Source of the DNA: VGWB01 sp964480945
GTDB taxonomy: Bacteria; Bacteroidota; Ignavibacteria; UBA10030
Length of the DNA: 31,129 nt
Direction: 5' to 3'
NCBI GenBank assembly: GCA_964480945.1
Contig: CAYZRX010000042.1
Location: forward strand, 1 to 31,129
Shown: positions 1 through 7,730 of the stretch, one piece after another
Position numbering within the stretch: the first letter of the stretch is position 1
Layout of the letters: the number at the start of each line of letters is the position of its first letter
Translations under genes and position numbers: made by a program
Notes under the pieces: model-generated
The model's input: the letters and a program-made list of their open reading frames with translations, nothing else
What the model was told of the DNA's origin: nothing
Databases searched by the model: none

Positions 1-270
1 GATTCCCGGAAGAGGAATCAGCCCCTTCCAAGCGATGACATATACTGCCATCAGTACAAGGAGAGTAACGGCCAATCCCCGCCCGGCCTTTTGAGTTCGT
101 GTAAATCGGAGCAGAAAGACCGGGGCCAGCCACGTCGCTGCCGGAACAATCCATCGGCCGTTTGCAAAAACCATCAGTAATGCTCCAATGGCCAACCAAA
201 GGAAAGACCGTCGGTCCTTCACCGACATTTGCGATTCTTTCTTCACTTCAAGGCATTCTTCATTTGGCAT
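1..270 (-). CDS. N-terminal part of a multi-helix membrane protein, cut by the window edge
   Basis: This is the first 90 codons of a gene that continues past position 1. I place the start at the ATG of 268-270, where an AGAGG element lies about 10 bases upstream; a second in-frame ATG at 226-228 is an alternative. After a charged stretch of about 25 residues come three hydrophobic segments separated by short basic loops, including the readable pieces FANGRWIVPAATWLAP and FLLRFTRTQKAGRG. The pattern resembles the N-terminal membrane domain of apolipoprotein N-acyltransferase-like or nitrilase-fused membrane proteins, but the catalytic part lies outside the window, so the function is not established. 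It is followed 30 bases away by the stop of the DJ-1-like gene, which is upstream in the direction of transcription. Confidence 0.6.
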   Translation of the reverse strand, partial: MPNEECLEVKKESQMSVKDRRSFLWLAIGALLMVFANGRWIVPAATWLAPVFLLRFTRTQKAGRGLAVTLLVLMAVYVIAWKGLIPLPGI

Positions 271-299
271 TGGTATCGGTCCTCTAAAAGACCCTTTGA

Positions 300-929
300 C
301 TACCGCGTTCGATTAGAACCTTTTTCTTTGTTGAGTTCCCGAGCAATCGCTTCGCAGACCTCTTTGATGGGTGCACTCTCAAACCCATCGCCCGGAGGAG
401 GACCACCGCCGCGAGGCCCTAGAAGAATGCGTTCCTTCACGAGTGTGACCTCAGCTGGCGACAAATCTGGTCCTGCGGAAGAGTCAACGAGACCGGCGGC
501 ATTGACAGTGCGATTCCCCACGCAAAACGACGAGATCAGCAATCCTGCAGCATGCGCGTCCCTTATGAATTGAAGGACTTGAGGATTCTGATTGAACTTT
601 CGCCACTGCGGACCACTCGGAATGATCAGACAGTCAAAGCCAGAGAAATCCTTCAAATCCGGGATGAGAATGTCGCTCCGGAGGACGATGGACCGACTCT
701 TGTTGTAGCATCCTCGGTATTCGATATCGACACCGACTCTTTTCATCGTCCAGCCTCGGGCTTGAATTTCATCCTTCAATGGGAAATAGGCGTCTCCGAA
801 CCATTCGCCCAGAAGGACCAAAGCTGAAACAGTGCCTTTTTTGGCTTCTTGGAGAATCGGATCAGCGGAACACACACCGCAAAAGCTGAACGAAGCGAGG
901 ACTACTGCTATGATATGTTTGGCCTTCAT
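300..929 (-). CDS. Exported DJ-1/PfpI family protein
   Basis: The protein has 209 residues and belongs by motif to the DJ-1/PfpI (class I glutamine amidotransferase-like) superfamily. It opens with a signal peptide of about 22 residues ending near CGVCSA, so it is probably exported. The core strand LIIPSGPQW (about 101-109) and the nucleophile elbow LISSFCVGNRTVNAAGL are clear; Cys136 sits where these families carry their reactive cysteine. Members act as proteases, chaperones, deglycases or redox sensors, and the sequence does not say which. The start at 929 has GAGG eight bases upstream. The C-terminus contains a Gly/Pro-rich loop (GGGPPPGDG) that looks like a family-specific insertion. It is separated from the next gene by an orphan TPR fragment. 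Confidence 0.8.
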   Translation of the reverse strand: MKAKHIIAVVLASFSFCGVCSADPILQEAKKGTVSALVLLGEWFGDAYFPLKDEIQARGWTMKRVGVDIEYRGCYNKSRSIVLRSDILIPDLKDFSGFDCLIIPSGPQWRKFNQNPQVLQFIRDAHAAGLLISSFCVGNRTVNAAGLVDSSAGPDLSPAEVTLVKERILLGPRGGGPPPGDGFESAPIKEVCEAIARELNKEKGSNRTR

Positions 930-1015
930 GGATTTTCCTCTTCTTACTTAGGGAGCCAGTTCTGTCCTACCTGGATTTCTCGGACCTCACAACTTTTGTA
1001 GAATACGACTTCGCG

Positions 1016-1177
1016 TCAGTTTTTCTTATCGAGCTTCCTTAACGTCTCCTTGGCGTTGTCATTCTGAGGATTGAGCTCGAGGGATTTTCTGTAATTCAGT
1101 ATCGCTTTGTCGGTATCACCACTCTTCAAGTACGCCTCCCCGAGGCTATCGTAGGCGTTCGCGGATCCGGGGCAACT
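1016..1177 (-). pseudogene. Orphan C-terminal TPR fragment
   Basis: A reading frame of 53 sense codons plus a stop encodes a single tetratricopeptide unit: SANAYDSLGEAYLKSGDTD, followed by KAILNYRKSLELNPQNDNA and a lysine-rich end. It is bounded upstream by an in-frame TGA at 1178-1180 and has no start codon, so it cannot be a gene by itself. It is clearly similar to the C-terminal TPR of the neighbouring S41-like protein (SANAWDSLAECHFNLKEYD, then YYEKSLELDPGNENG). It is probably the tail of a decayed serine hydrolase or protease that carried the same appendage. About 175 bases of unrecognised sequence separate it from that neighbour. Confidence 0.65.
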
Positions 1178-1354
1178 TCAGAGAATGCCATTGATACTAC
1201 GACTCTCCGTCCAGAATAAATTCCCTTGTCGGCTGACTGAAAAAGCATGTGCTCTTCTAAAGAGATCCGTGACGGCATCCGCCAGAGTCATTTCGAGCAT
1301 TGATGACTTCACAAAGCGATGCGGGTTGAGCGTCAGTGCCCTGACAACTCTGAC

Positions 1355-3061
1355 TCATTTCTTGCCTTGTGCAGATGTGATACGTTCGATCATCTTTTTA
1401 CCGTTTTCATTCCCTGGATCCAACTCCAACGATTTTTCGTAATATTGCACGGAGAGATCGTATTCTTTCAAGTTGAAGTGGCACTCTGCCAGACTGTCCC
1501 ACGCATTCGCCGAATCCGGAAAGAGCAGAGTATTCAGTTTGAAAACTTGAAGAGCTCTCTTCAACTCGCCCTGCGACATCAAATCGTACCCCTTCCCATT
1601 AACGTTGCTCTCGAGCTTCTCGGGCTTCAACACAGTCCACCAATCGATGTTTCCATACTTCTCCTTCAACTGTCCATAGTACAGGAAGGCCGCGCTTGCC
1701 CCTTCATCGGCGGCATATTCTGCCACTGATCGACAATCTCCTTTCAAAGCCAGATCAAGCGCCGGGTCACGTCCGTTGAAGTAGTCACGGCTCGAGAATG
1801 GAGCCGGAAAATCAGGCATGAAGTATTCAGTGTTGCTCCCTGGCCAGCGATTCGTAAAATGAAGTGTCGCGATCCACAAAGGAAAGCCACTGTGAGGAAG
1901 ACGCCCGACGAGGCGGCTATTTGAAAACAAGTCTGAACCGCAAGCATCCGGCTCTCCGAGGAACCGGACCTTCGTATGAATCGCCAACTCATTCATGAAG
2001 ATGGAAGCAGCGCTGTAAGTCCTTTTGCTGGAAATGACATACAGGCCTCCTTCTCTGTTGAGATAATCCCTTTTGATGATCTGGTTCAGAAACGGGAGAA
2101 TCAGTACCGCATTACCACCATTGTCATGCCGGAGGTCGATAATGAGTTTGTCGATGTTGCCTAGATGGTGATCAATGTAGTCCCACATGCGAGCCGAAAA
2201 TTGGGCAAAACTCTCTTTGCCCGTATCCTGGTTCGCGATTTGGTTGAATTGAAAATAGATAGCCTTTTCCTCGGGAAGATGTTTGAACCAATAATATTGA
2301 AGCCTTTTCCCTTGATGTGTGAAATAGAGAGGCTTCTTCTCCCCAAGCATTTCCGCAGGGCCGACGTAATCGCCCTCGGTCGGCGCCACATTGAATTCGT
2401 TGCTCCATCCGTACTCGAGCGCACTGTCATCGTCTCTTGAACGAAGCGTCAACTTCGCCGCCTTTCCGTCTCCGCAAACCAGCTCTAGGGTTACTGTATT
2501 TGTATCGTCGATAATCTTCAACCCGTTCAGTATGCGGGCAAAGGAGAGCCCATTCAGCGCCCAGTATCTTCGCCCGAATCTGTTGTCGCTGCTGGCCACT
2601 TCTTCTATCGTCTCGAGGACGTTTTCGATGGGCTTCCCATTGACTGCCGTGATCCGCGAACCCAGAACTCTTTCGTTTTCCTTTTCGATCAAGGTGATAA
2701 AAACCCCATCCGTGAATTCGTCCGCTCGGAAAGGAAAACGAAGATCAAGGAGATTGAAAATGCCGTCCTCGAGTAAGCCCGTATGTCCATCCTCAACCGC
2801 GGCGATCGTCCTTTTAATCGCGAAGTAACATTCTAGATCCGACTGCGATTGAACAATTTCACGGCGACACACTGCAACAACAGAGTCGAACCTGGCTTTC
2901 CCTATCTTGTAGTAAAGATTGGGATGCTGCGATTCCAATTTCGCCGTTACGAAAGCAAGGTCCTCCAGCCATTCTTCGACTGTCAGCAGTCTCTTATCGG
3001 GCTTCGCTCCCGACAACAACGAAGAAAACATCACACACAAACAACAAAGCGCGATCTTCAT
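1355..3061 (-). CDS. S41-family (C-terminal processing peptidase-like) exported protease with TPR tail
   Basis: This is a protein of 568 residues. The signal peptide is residues 1-19. The N-terminal helical region carries DGHTGL (91-96), typical of the S41/tricorn core. A PDZ-like stretch follows, with ITAVNGKPIENV near 138-149. The protease core has LIIDLRHDNGGN (306-317) and the nucleophile region SKRTYSAAS with Ser350. A TPR is readable near 515-555. S41 enzymes cleave peptides in the cell envelope with a Ser-Lys pair; I infer a periplasmic location. The ATG at 3059-3061 follows an AGGAGG motif and is preferred to a TTG immediately before it. The stop codon of the truncated lipoprotein ORF upstream lies in the same short stretch as this ribosome binding site, so the two may be translationally coupled. 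Confidence 0.8.
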   Translation of the reverse strand: MKIALCCLCVMFSSLLSGAKPDKRLLTVEEWLEDLAFVTAKLESQHPNLYYKIGKARFDSVVAVCRREIVQSQSDLECYFAIKRTIAAVEDGHTGLLEDGIFNLLDLRFPFRADEFTDGVFITLIEKENERVLGSRITAVNGKPIENVLETIEEVASSDNRFGRRYWALNGLSFARILNGLKIIDDTNTVTLELVCGDGKAAKLTLRSRDDDSALEYGWSNEFNVAPTEGDYVGPAEMLGEKKPLYFTHQGKRLQYYWFKHLPEEKAIYFQFNQIANQDTGKESFAQFSARMWDYIDHHLGNIDKLIIDLRHDNGGNAVLILPFLNQIIKRDYLNREGGLYVISSKRTYSAASIFMNELAIHTKVRFLGEPDACGSDLFSNSRLVGRLPHSGFPLWIATLHFTNRWPGSNTEYFMPDFPAPFSSRDYFNGRDPALDLALKGDCRSVAEYAADEGASAAFLYYGQLKEKYGNIDWWTVLKPEKLESNVNGKGYDLMSQGELKRALQVFKLNTLLFPDSANAWDSLAECHFNLKEYDLSVQYYEKSLELDPGNENGKKMIERITSAQGKK

Positions 3062-3070
3062 CAATCCTCC

Positions 3071-3268
3071 TTACCGGTTCTTATGCCAATGACCACCTTC
3101 TGCCGTTTGCTGCCTCTGGATCTCTGCGGCGACAATCATACGATTGTGGTCTAGCGTGAACGGGACTGTAGCGACCGCATTATTGCGCTGGCAAGATGAC
3201 AGCAGGAACATTATTCCAATCGTCAAGCCTGAAAGAGCGTATCGAATATTCACACGTGACATAGTCAT
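3071..3268 (-). pseudogene. Truncated lipoprotein, N-terminus of a clan-AA aspartyl-protease-like protein
   Basis: The 65-residue ORF has a lipoprotein signal peptide with lipobox LLSSC. It is followed by VPFTLDHNRMIVAAEIQR, which resembles the first strands of retropepsin-like bacterial aspartyl proteases (clan AA). The frame then runs into about 15 unrelated residues and stops before any catalytic DTG motif. The protein is therefore a stub: either a fragment left by a deletion or, less likely, a small lipoprotein. The stop codon is 10 bases before the start of the S41-like gene and its context supplies that gene's ribosome binding site, so translation of this stub could still matter for expression of its neighbour. 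Confidence 0.55.
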
Positions 3269-3341
3269 GGAGCCTCTTTCCTGAACACCACTTGGTCATG
3301 TTCTCGATTTCTCACAAACAAGGACAGATGCGGGACGTTGG

Positions 3342-4457
3342 TTATTTGCTTTTGTGTCCAACGAATTGATTAAACCACAATCCATGATTACCGCGGTAGA
3401 CCTTCGTTATGAATACATCCAAGTCTCCGTCATTGTCCAGGTCCTTCACGATGCAATTATTCCACAATCCACCTTCTCCCAATGTAACGCCTGAATCAAC
3501 GAATGTTCCTTTTCCTGTATTCAACCAAATCCTGGGAGGTTTGTTTCTGTCGGTTATGATCACATCGACGTATGAGTCTCCGTTCAAGTCTCCAGCACCG
3601 ATAAAACCAAAGGCGGCGGCAGAAAGCCTCTGTCCGCTGTCGGTGAGTCTGCCCGTTCCGTCATTCAATAGTACGCCGGCCGGATACCTCTCCTGTTCAG
3701 TACCATTGCTGAATATGACGTCGAGATCACCGTCGTTATCGATGTCTGCACATTCGGTATAGCAGAATCTCACATCTTGTTTCTCCAAAGAGCTGTAATC
3801 ACTGAGATTGCCCTTTCCATCATTGAGGTAAACTTTGAATCCCACGTTCTTGACGGCGACAACAATATCAGCAAATCCGTCCCTATTGAGGTCAGCGAAG
3901 AGTGAACCCGAGGGAATCTCTCGATGACTTTTGTCAAAGTGCCCCTTTCCATCATTCACATAGAGCCGGTTTCCCCATCCCAAATTGATATCAAGATCTC
4001 CATCGTTGTCGATGTCTACTAATTGGACCCTCTCGGCCCATTCGATGGGGCCGGAGAAATCTGATTTCTCAAAGACCCCCTTTCCATCGTTCAGGTATAT
4101 CGGGCTGATACCGGATTCCTCCAGTGCCGCAAAGACAAGGTCGTTGTCCCCGTCATTGTCAATATCGCCGATAGCAATGCCGTGGAGATCGGATTGGAAT
4201 CGCTGGTTGGATTTCACGAACACGCCATTTCCGTCATTGAAGTAGACCGCTGTCCTCGGTCCCAAGTCGGTTATCACGAGATCCTGAAAGCCATCATCGT
4301 TGAGGTCTTCCATCGCAGAGTCCCACCTCCGGTGATTCTCTCTCTCTTCAAACAATTGAGTGCTTCTTTGAAAATTCGGAACTCTCGGTGCTGTTTGTCC
4401 AAAGCTCATGAGCGAAACTGACATAGTTAATGCTGCAACTGGCAAGAACATTTCCAT
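3342..4457 (-). CDS. Secreted FG-GAP/VCBS-repeat beta-propeller protein
   Basis: Seven calcium-binding-like repeats are readable: DLNDDGFQDLVI, DIDNDGDNDLVF, DIDNDGDLDINL, DLNRDGFADIVV, DIDNDGDLDVIF, DLNGDSYVDVII and DLDNDGDLDVFI. Each is followed by a variant of LNDGKGVF. Seven such units fit one closed seven-bladed propeller, as in integrin-like FG-GAP/VCBS proteins used for adhesion or carbohydrate binding outside the cell. The signal peptide is FLPVAALTMSVSLMSFGQ. I start it at the ATG of 4455-4457 because GGAG lies eight bases upstream. The frame also runs open to 4529, but that extension abuts the IS3 fragment and has no signal-peptide character. No C-terminal sorting domain is visible, and no enzyme domain is attached. 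Confidence 0.85.
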   Translation of the reverse strand: MEMFLPVAALTMSVSLMSFGQTAPRVPNFQRSTQLFEERENHRRWDSAMEDLNDDGFQDLVITDLGPRTAVYFNDGNGVFVKSNQRFQSDLHGIAIGDIDNDGDNDLVFAALEESGISPIYLNDGKGVFEKSDFSGPIEWAERVQLVDIDNDGDLDINLGWGNRLYVNDGKGHFDKSHREIPSGSLFADLNRDGFADIVVAVKNVGFKVYLNDGKGNLSDYSSLEKQDVRFCYTECADIDNDGDLDVIFSNGTEQERYPAGVLLNDGTGRLTDSGQRLSAAAFGFIGAGDLNGDSYVDVIITDRNKPPRIWLNTGKGTFVDSGVTLGEGGLWNNCIVKDLDNDGDLDVFITKVYRGNHGLWFNQFVGHKSK

Positions 4458-4531
4458 TGTGATTGCTCCAATGTGATCTATCGACGAAGCGTTCTTGATT
4501 TCATTGGTCCCAATCTCTCGATGACTCAATG

Positions 4532-4924
4532 CTAGATCATTTGTTCATAGCAGTCCTCAAACGTGCAATCTCCGCGGCCGAAGCAGGTCCGAATTCGGTC
4601 TCCTTCTCGAACCATTCCAGCCGTGAACTCAAAGCCATTGTCGGAGCGAATGAAATCAGGTGCACCCCGAAGGACGAACAACTCGGAAAGGATGTACAAA
4701 ACATCAGCCGCTTTGATCTGCCGTGCAACATACGTTGCCAGACACTCCCGCGTATGTTCGTCGATGATATTCAGAATCCGTATCGGTCTGCCATCGGTGG
4801 TCCGTTCAGCCACAAAATCATAGCTCCAAACGTGATTCGGATATAATGGACTAAGACGAAAGCACGATCCATCACTCAACTTTCGCTCCTGCGGTCTTGG
4901 CGCGTCAATGACTCCGGCATCCAC
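4532..4924 (-). pseudogene. IS3-family transposase (OrfB) integrase-core fragment
   Basis: About 95 residues match the DDE integrase core of IS3-family OrfB. The readable pieces are LSDGSCFRLSPLYPNHVWSY, DFVAERTTDGRP, NIIDEHTRECLATYVARQ and IRSDNGFEFTA. The first two acidic residues (SYDF and RSDNG) are present. The frame departs from the family after FTAGMVRE, and the catalytic Glu and C-terminal region are missing. The upstream end is also broken, with an in-frame TGA directly before a GTG at 4922-4924. No terminal inverted repeats or target duplication could be recognised. The element is inactive. It lies directly upstream of the VCBS gene and may have displaced its original promoter. Confidence 0.85.
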
Positions 4925-4994
4925 TCACCATAAATGAATTGTTGTCCGATCATTCTTTCGGCCTAATTATCTACCACACCTGGGCAAACAACGG

Positions 4995-5924
4995 TCAGTT
5001 CGATTGTATTGCCCAGCTCGTCCAGCCGTCCCATGCTGAATGATGTGTCAATCGTTGTTGGTGACTACCATCTTTGTTCATTTTGTAGACTTCAAAATTG
5101 CCGTCTCTGTCAGACTGAAAAACGATCTCTTCCCCATCCGGTGACCAGCGTGGACCTTCGTTGACGCCTCCCGTGTGAGTCAACGTGACATCATCACTTC
5201 CATCAGCACTCATGACATGAATCTCGCATCCCATAGTCTGATTGTTGAATAATCCATATGCGATTTTCCCGCCATCTGGTGACCAGCAAGGAAACACTTC
5301 CCAAAGTGCACTGTTCGTTAGTCGTTTCTGGTCGCTACCGTCGGATTTCATCGTATAGATCTCGAAATTGCCGTCTCTATTTGAGCCGAAAAGAATCTTC
5401 TGTCCGTCAGGCGACAATGCCGGGCGTACGTCGCGTGCCTGGTTGTTGGTTAGCTGAACAGGATTTGTTCCGTCTGCGTTCATGACCCAGATTTCAGTCC
5501 TGCTTGAGTAGTCTTTCATAAAGTATATTCGGGTACCGTCGGGTGACCAGGACGGATGTTCTTTTGTGACTGAATCATGGGTCAAACGTTTTTGATCAGT
5601 TCCATCAGAATTCATTATGTAGACTTCAAAATTCCCGTCCCTGTTTGACAGAAAGATGATCTTATCGGCTTTTGGCGAAATGGCAGGGCACTGATCATCC
5701 GCGTTGTTTGTTGTCAATCGCTTTAATGCCGTCCCGTCAGCATTCATAATATAGATATCCGAATTTCCATTACCATCGGAATAGAAGGTGATGATCCCCC
5801 CGCCTCTGCCATCAAGCGGAACCGACGGATTGCCTCCCATTTGAGGGGTTGCCTGCTTGCAGTCAAAACAGAGCAGACATGCAGTGACAACGATTCCGAG
5901 CCTGCAGACTGTTTGTGAGACCAT
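4995..5924 (-). CDS. TolB-like PD40 beta-propeller protein, exported (copy 1)
   Basis: This protein of 309 residues consists of a hydrophobic N-terminal signal (LGIVVTACLLCF) and six WD40-like PD40 repeats. Each repeat has the form SPDG-x-I-x-F, N-R-D-G-N-F-E-I-Y, M-N-x-D-G-T and RLT. Six repeats fit one propeller like that of TolB, but the TolB N-terminal domain is absent, so this is a free propeller rather than a Tol-Pal component. The start is ATG 5922-5924 with GGGAGG six bases upstream; the frame runs on to 5981 without support. Cysteines near residues 17-27 do not form a good lipobox, so membrane anchoring is uncertain. The next gene upstream is a paralog sharing PLDGRGGG before the first blade. 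Confidence 0.85.
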   Translation of the reverse strand: MVSQTVCRLGIVVTACLLCFDCKQATPQMGGNPSVPLDGRGGGIITFYSDGNGNSDIYIMNADGTALKRLTTNNADDQCPAISPKADKIIFLSNRDGNFEVYIMNSDGTDQKRLTHDSVTKEHPSWSPDGTRIYFMKDYSSRTEIWVMNADGTNPVQLTNNQARDVRPALSPDGQKILFGSNRDGNFEIYTMKSDGSDQKRLTNSALWEVFPCWSPDGGKIAYGLFNNQTMGCEIHVMSADGSDDVTLTHTGGVNEGPRWSPDGEEIVFQSDRDGNFEVYKMNKDGSHQQRLTHHSAWDGWTSWAIQSN

Positions 5925-6033
5925 GATATACCTCCCGTGTCTTTCTGTTCCGCGCGAACGTGCAATGCTGCGCGACGCCATTTGCCTTTGGTCCTCTCTA
6001 CTCTACTAGCTTCAACGCTTTTCGTGTATCACG

Positions 6034-6969
6034 TCATTTCTTTCCCCAGCTTGGCCAATAATCGCCTCGTGCCGTTGAGAGTTTCGTCTGGTTGCTGCCG
6101 TCAGAGTTCATGGTGAACAACTGAAACGATCCATCTCTGTCCGACTGAAACACGATTCTTGTTCCATCCGGAGACCAATGTGCGTCCTCGTTGACAGCAG
6201 AATTGGTTGTCAATTGCATCAAGCTCTTTCCGTCGGCAATCGCCTTCCACACCTGACGTTGCGAATACGCATTATCCATCCTCGTAAAGAGTATTGGTTG
6301 GCCGTTTGGCGACCACCTTCCATCCAGCTCATGCACGCTGGTATTGATGACTGTGCGGATGTCGCTTCCATCTGTGTTCATCACGTAGAGACCGTAGTCG
6401 CCGGTTTGCTGCGAGCTGAAGAGAATGGCATCTCCGTCCGGTGACCAATCGGGAAGTTCATCATTCCATGAATTGGTTGTTATCCGTGTTTGATTCGTAC
6501 CGTCCGAATTCATGATGTAGATTTCATAATTTCCATCCCGCGCGGACATAAAGACAATCCTTGTCCCGTCGGGCGACCACGAAGGGTGGAGATCGAAACC
6601 GGGGGAATTTGTCAACCGACGTTCGTTGCTTCCGTCAATGTCGATGACATAGATTTCATAGTTGCCGGTTCGATCTGAGGAGAAGGCAATTTGCTTTGAA
6701 TCGGGCGAGAGGGCTGGACAGACATCACTTGCCGAATTGTCTGTCAGTCTTGTCTGGGCCGTTCCGTCTGCATTCATAACATACAGCTCTTCTTTCGGCC
6801 CGTGGCGCTCAGTCTGGAATGCAATATACCCGCCTCCCCTTCCGTCGAGAGGAATTGACTGAGAATCATCAGACGCTGGCGGAGCGCACCTGGTGGCGAG
6901 CAGCATTCCACATCCGGTGACGAGAGCGAAAACTAGAGGTCGACCTAAGGGCGTCGTGGGCAGTATCAT
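6034..6969 (-). CDS. TolB-like PD40 beta-propeller lipoprotein (copy 2)
   Basis: This protein of 311 residues is a paralog of the next gene downstream. The N-terminus is hydrophobic and Cys28 in LLATRCAPP is a plausible lipidation site, though not a perfect lipobox. Six PD40 repeats follow, with motifs ELYVMNADGT, EIYVIDIDGS, EIYIMNSDGT, GLYVMNTDGS, a divergent fifth blade (VWKAIADGKS) and QLFTMNSDGS. It shares SIPLDGRGGGYIAF with its neighbour just before blade one. There is no TolB N-terminal or OmpA domain. The start at 6969 has AGGAG about seven bases upstream. The two genes appear to be a tandem duplication, and their partner or ligand cannot be told from sequence. Confidence 0.85.
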   Translation of the reverse strand: MILPTTPLGRPLVFALVTGCGMLLATRCAPPASDDSQSIPLDGRGGGYIAFQTERHGPKEELYVMNADGTAQTRLTDNSASDVCPALSPDSKQIAFSSDRTGNYEIYVIDIDGSNERRLTNSPGFDLHPSWSPDGTRIVFMSARDGNYEIYIMNSDGTNQTRITTNSWNDELPDWSPDGDAILFSSQQTGDYGLYVMNTDGSDIRTVINTSVHELDGRWSPNGQPILFTRMDNAYSQRQVWKAIADGKSLMQLTTNSAVNEDAHWSPDGTRIVFQSDRDGSFQLFTMNSDGSNQTKLSTARGDYWPSWGKK

Positions 6970-7019
6970 GAGCGTTCTCCTATGACTTGATTGGCTGTTG
7001 GCAAACTCAAGTGGGACAA

Positions 7020-7724
7020 CTACTCCGTTACATAACGAACCGAAAAAGCTATTCCGGAAGATCTATCAACTGGACTTACTTCCGCTGAGACATTTGCCGT
7101 TGTGTTGTACAGATAGACACAAAATGGTTCTTGACCATTGAGTGCTGTTCCCCAATAATCGCCATGTCGACCTAATTCATAGTATGTCCCGTCAGGACCC
7201 CTGAAACCTCCGGGCAGTCCCGTAAAACCCAAAGAGTTGGTAGCTCCGGTGTTGGGGCTATTCCAATGCGCGGTTCCGCTTTCTTTCAATTTACCCCCTG
7301 CAATGCCGACGCCTCCAAGCGAATCAAATAGTTCTTCCCATTCTTCTTTTGTTGGCAACCGCCATCCGCGCGGGGCCGCCTGCACAGCTGCATACCAAGT
7401 ATACAATCTGCCATAGACTGGTACATTATTGCCTTCGTTGCGGTAAACAAAAGCACCATTGACATCTCGACCTTCGGCAGTTCTCGTACCTTTGAAATTG
7501 TCAACCATCCAATAACGGGTTCCAATCCTTCTAGCTCTGTATGTATTTCCATCTCTATCCGAAAACGTTGTATCTGCCCTTGACAGTTGTAATGATTCTG
7601 CAGTTGATACATCGTTCGAGCACGCATACTGAGACAGTGTGATTGCCACAAGTATAAAAAGGCTTGAAAGGTGTTTCATGATGTCAACCCGCGTCCTCTT
7701 TCTCACAACGATGTAGCCTTTCAT
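7020..7724 (-). CDS. FISUMP-domain (Fibrobacter succinogenes major paralogous domain) lipoprotein
   Basis: The domain is recognised from its order of motifs: FSDRDGNTYRARRIGTRYWM, then VDNFKGTRTAEG, VYGRLYTWYAA, APRGWRLPTKEEWEELFDSL, LGFTGLPGGFRGPDG, YWGT and a C-terminal FSVRYV. The fold is C-type-lectin/sulfatase-modifying-factor-like, found in many secreted Bacteroidota and Fibrobacterota proteins of unknown job. Two starts are possible. The ATG at 7722-7724 lies six bases after the stop of the serine hydrolase gene and could be translationally coupled. The ATG at 7677-7679 gives a conventional lipoprotein signal (MKHLSSLFILVAITLSQYAC). I give the longer form but the shorter protein is equally likely. 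Confidence 0.8.
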   Translation of the reverse strand: MKGYIVVRKRTRVDIMKHLSSLFILVAITLSQYACSNDVSTAESLQLSRADTTFSDRDGNTYRARRIGTRYWMVDNFKGTRTAEGRDVNGAFVYRNEGNNVPVYGRLYTWYAAVQAAPRGWRLPTKEEWEELFDSLGGVGIAGGKLKESGTAHWNSPNTGATNSLGFTGLPGGFRGPDGTYYELGRHGDYWGTALNGQEPFCVYLYNTTANVSAEVSPVDRSSGIAFSVRYVTE

Positions 7725-7730
7725 GCTTCT

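Noticed and set aside
4995..6969. tolB of the Tol-Pal system
   Set aside because: Both proteins lack the TolB N-terminal domain and no tolA, tolQ, tolR or pal gene is nearby.
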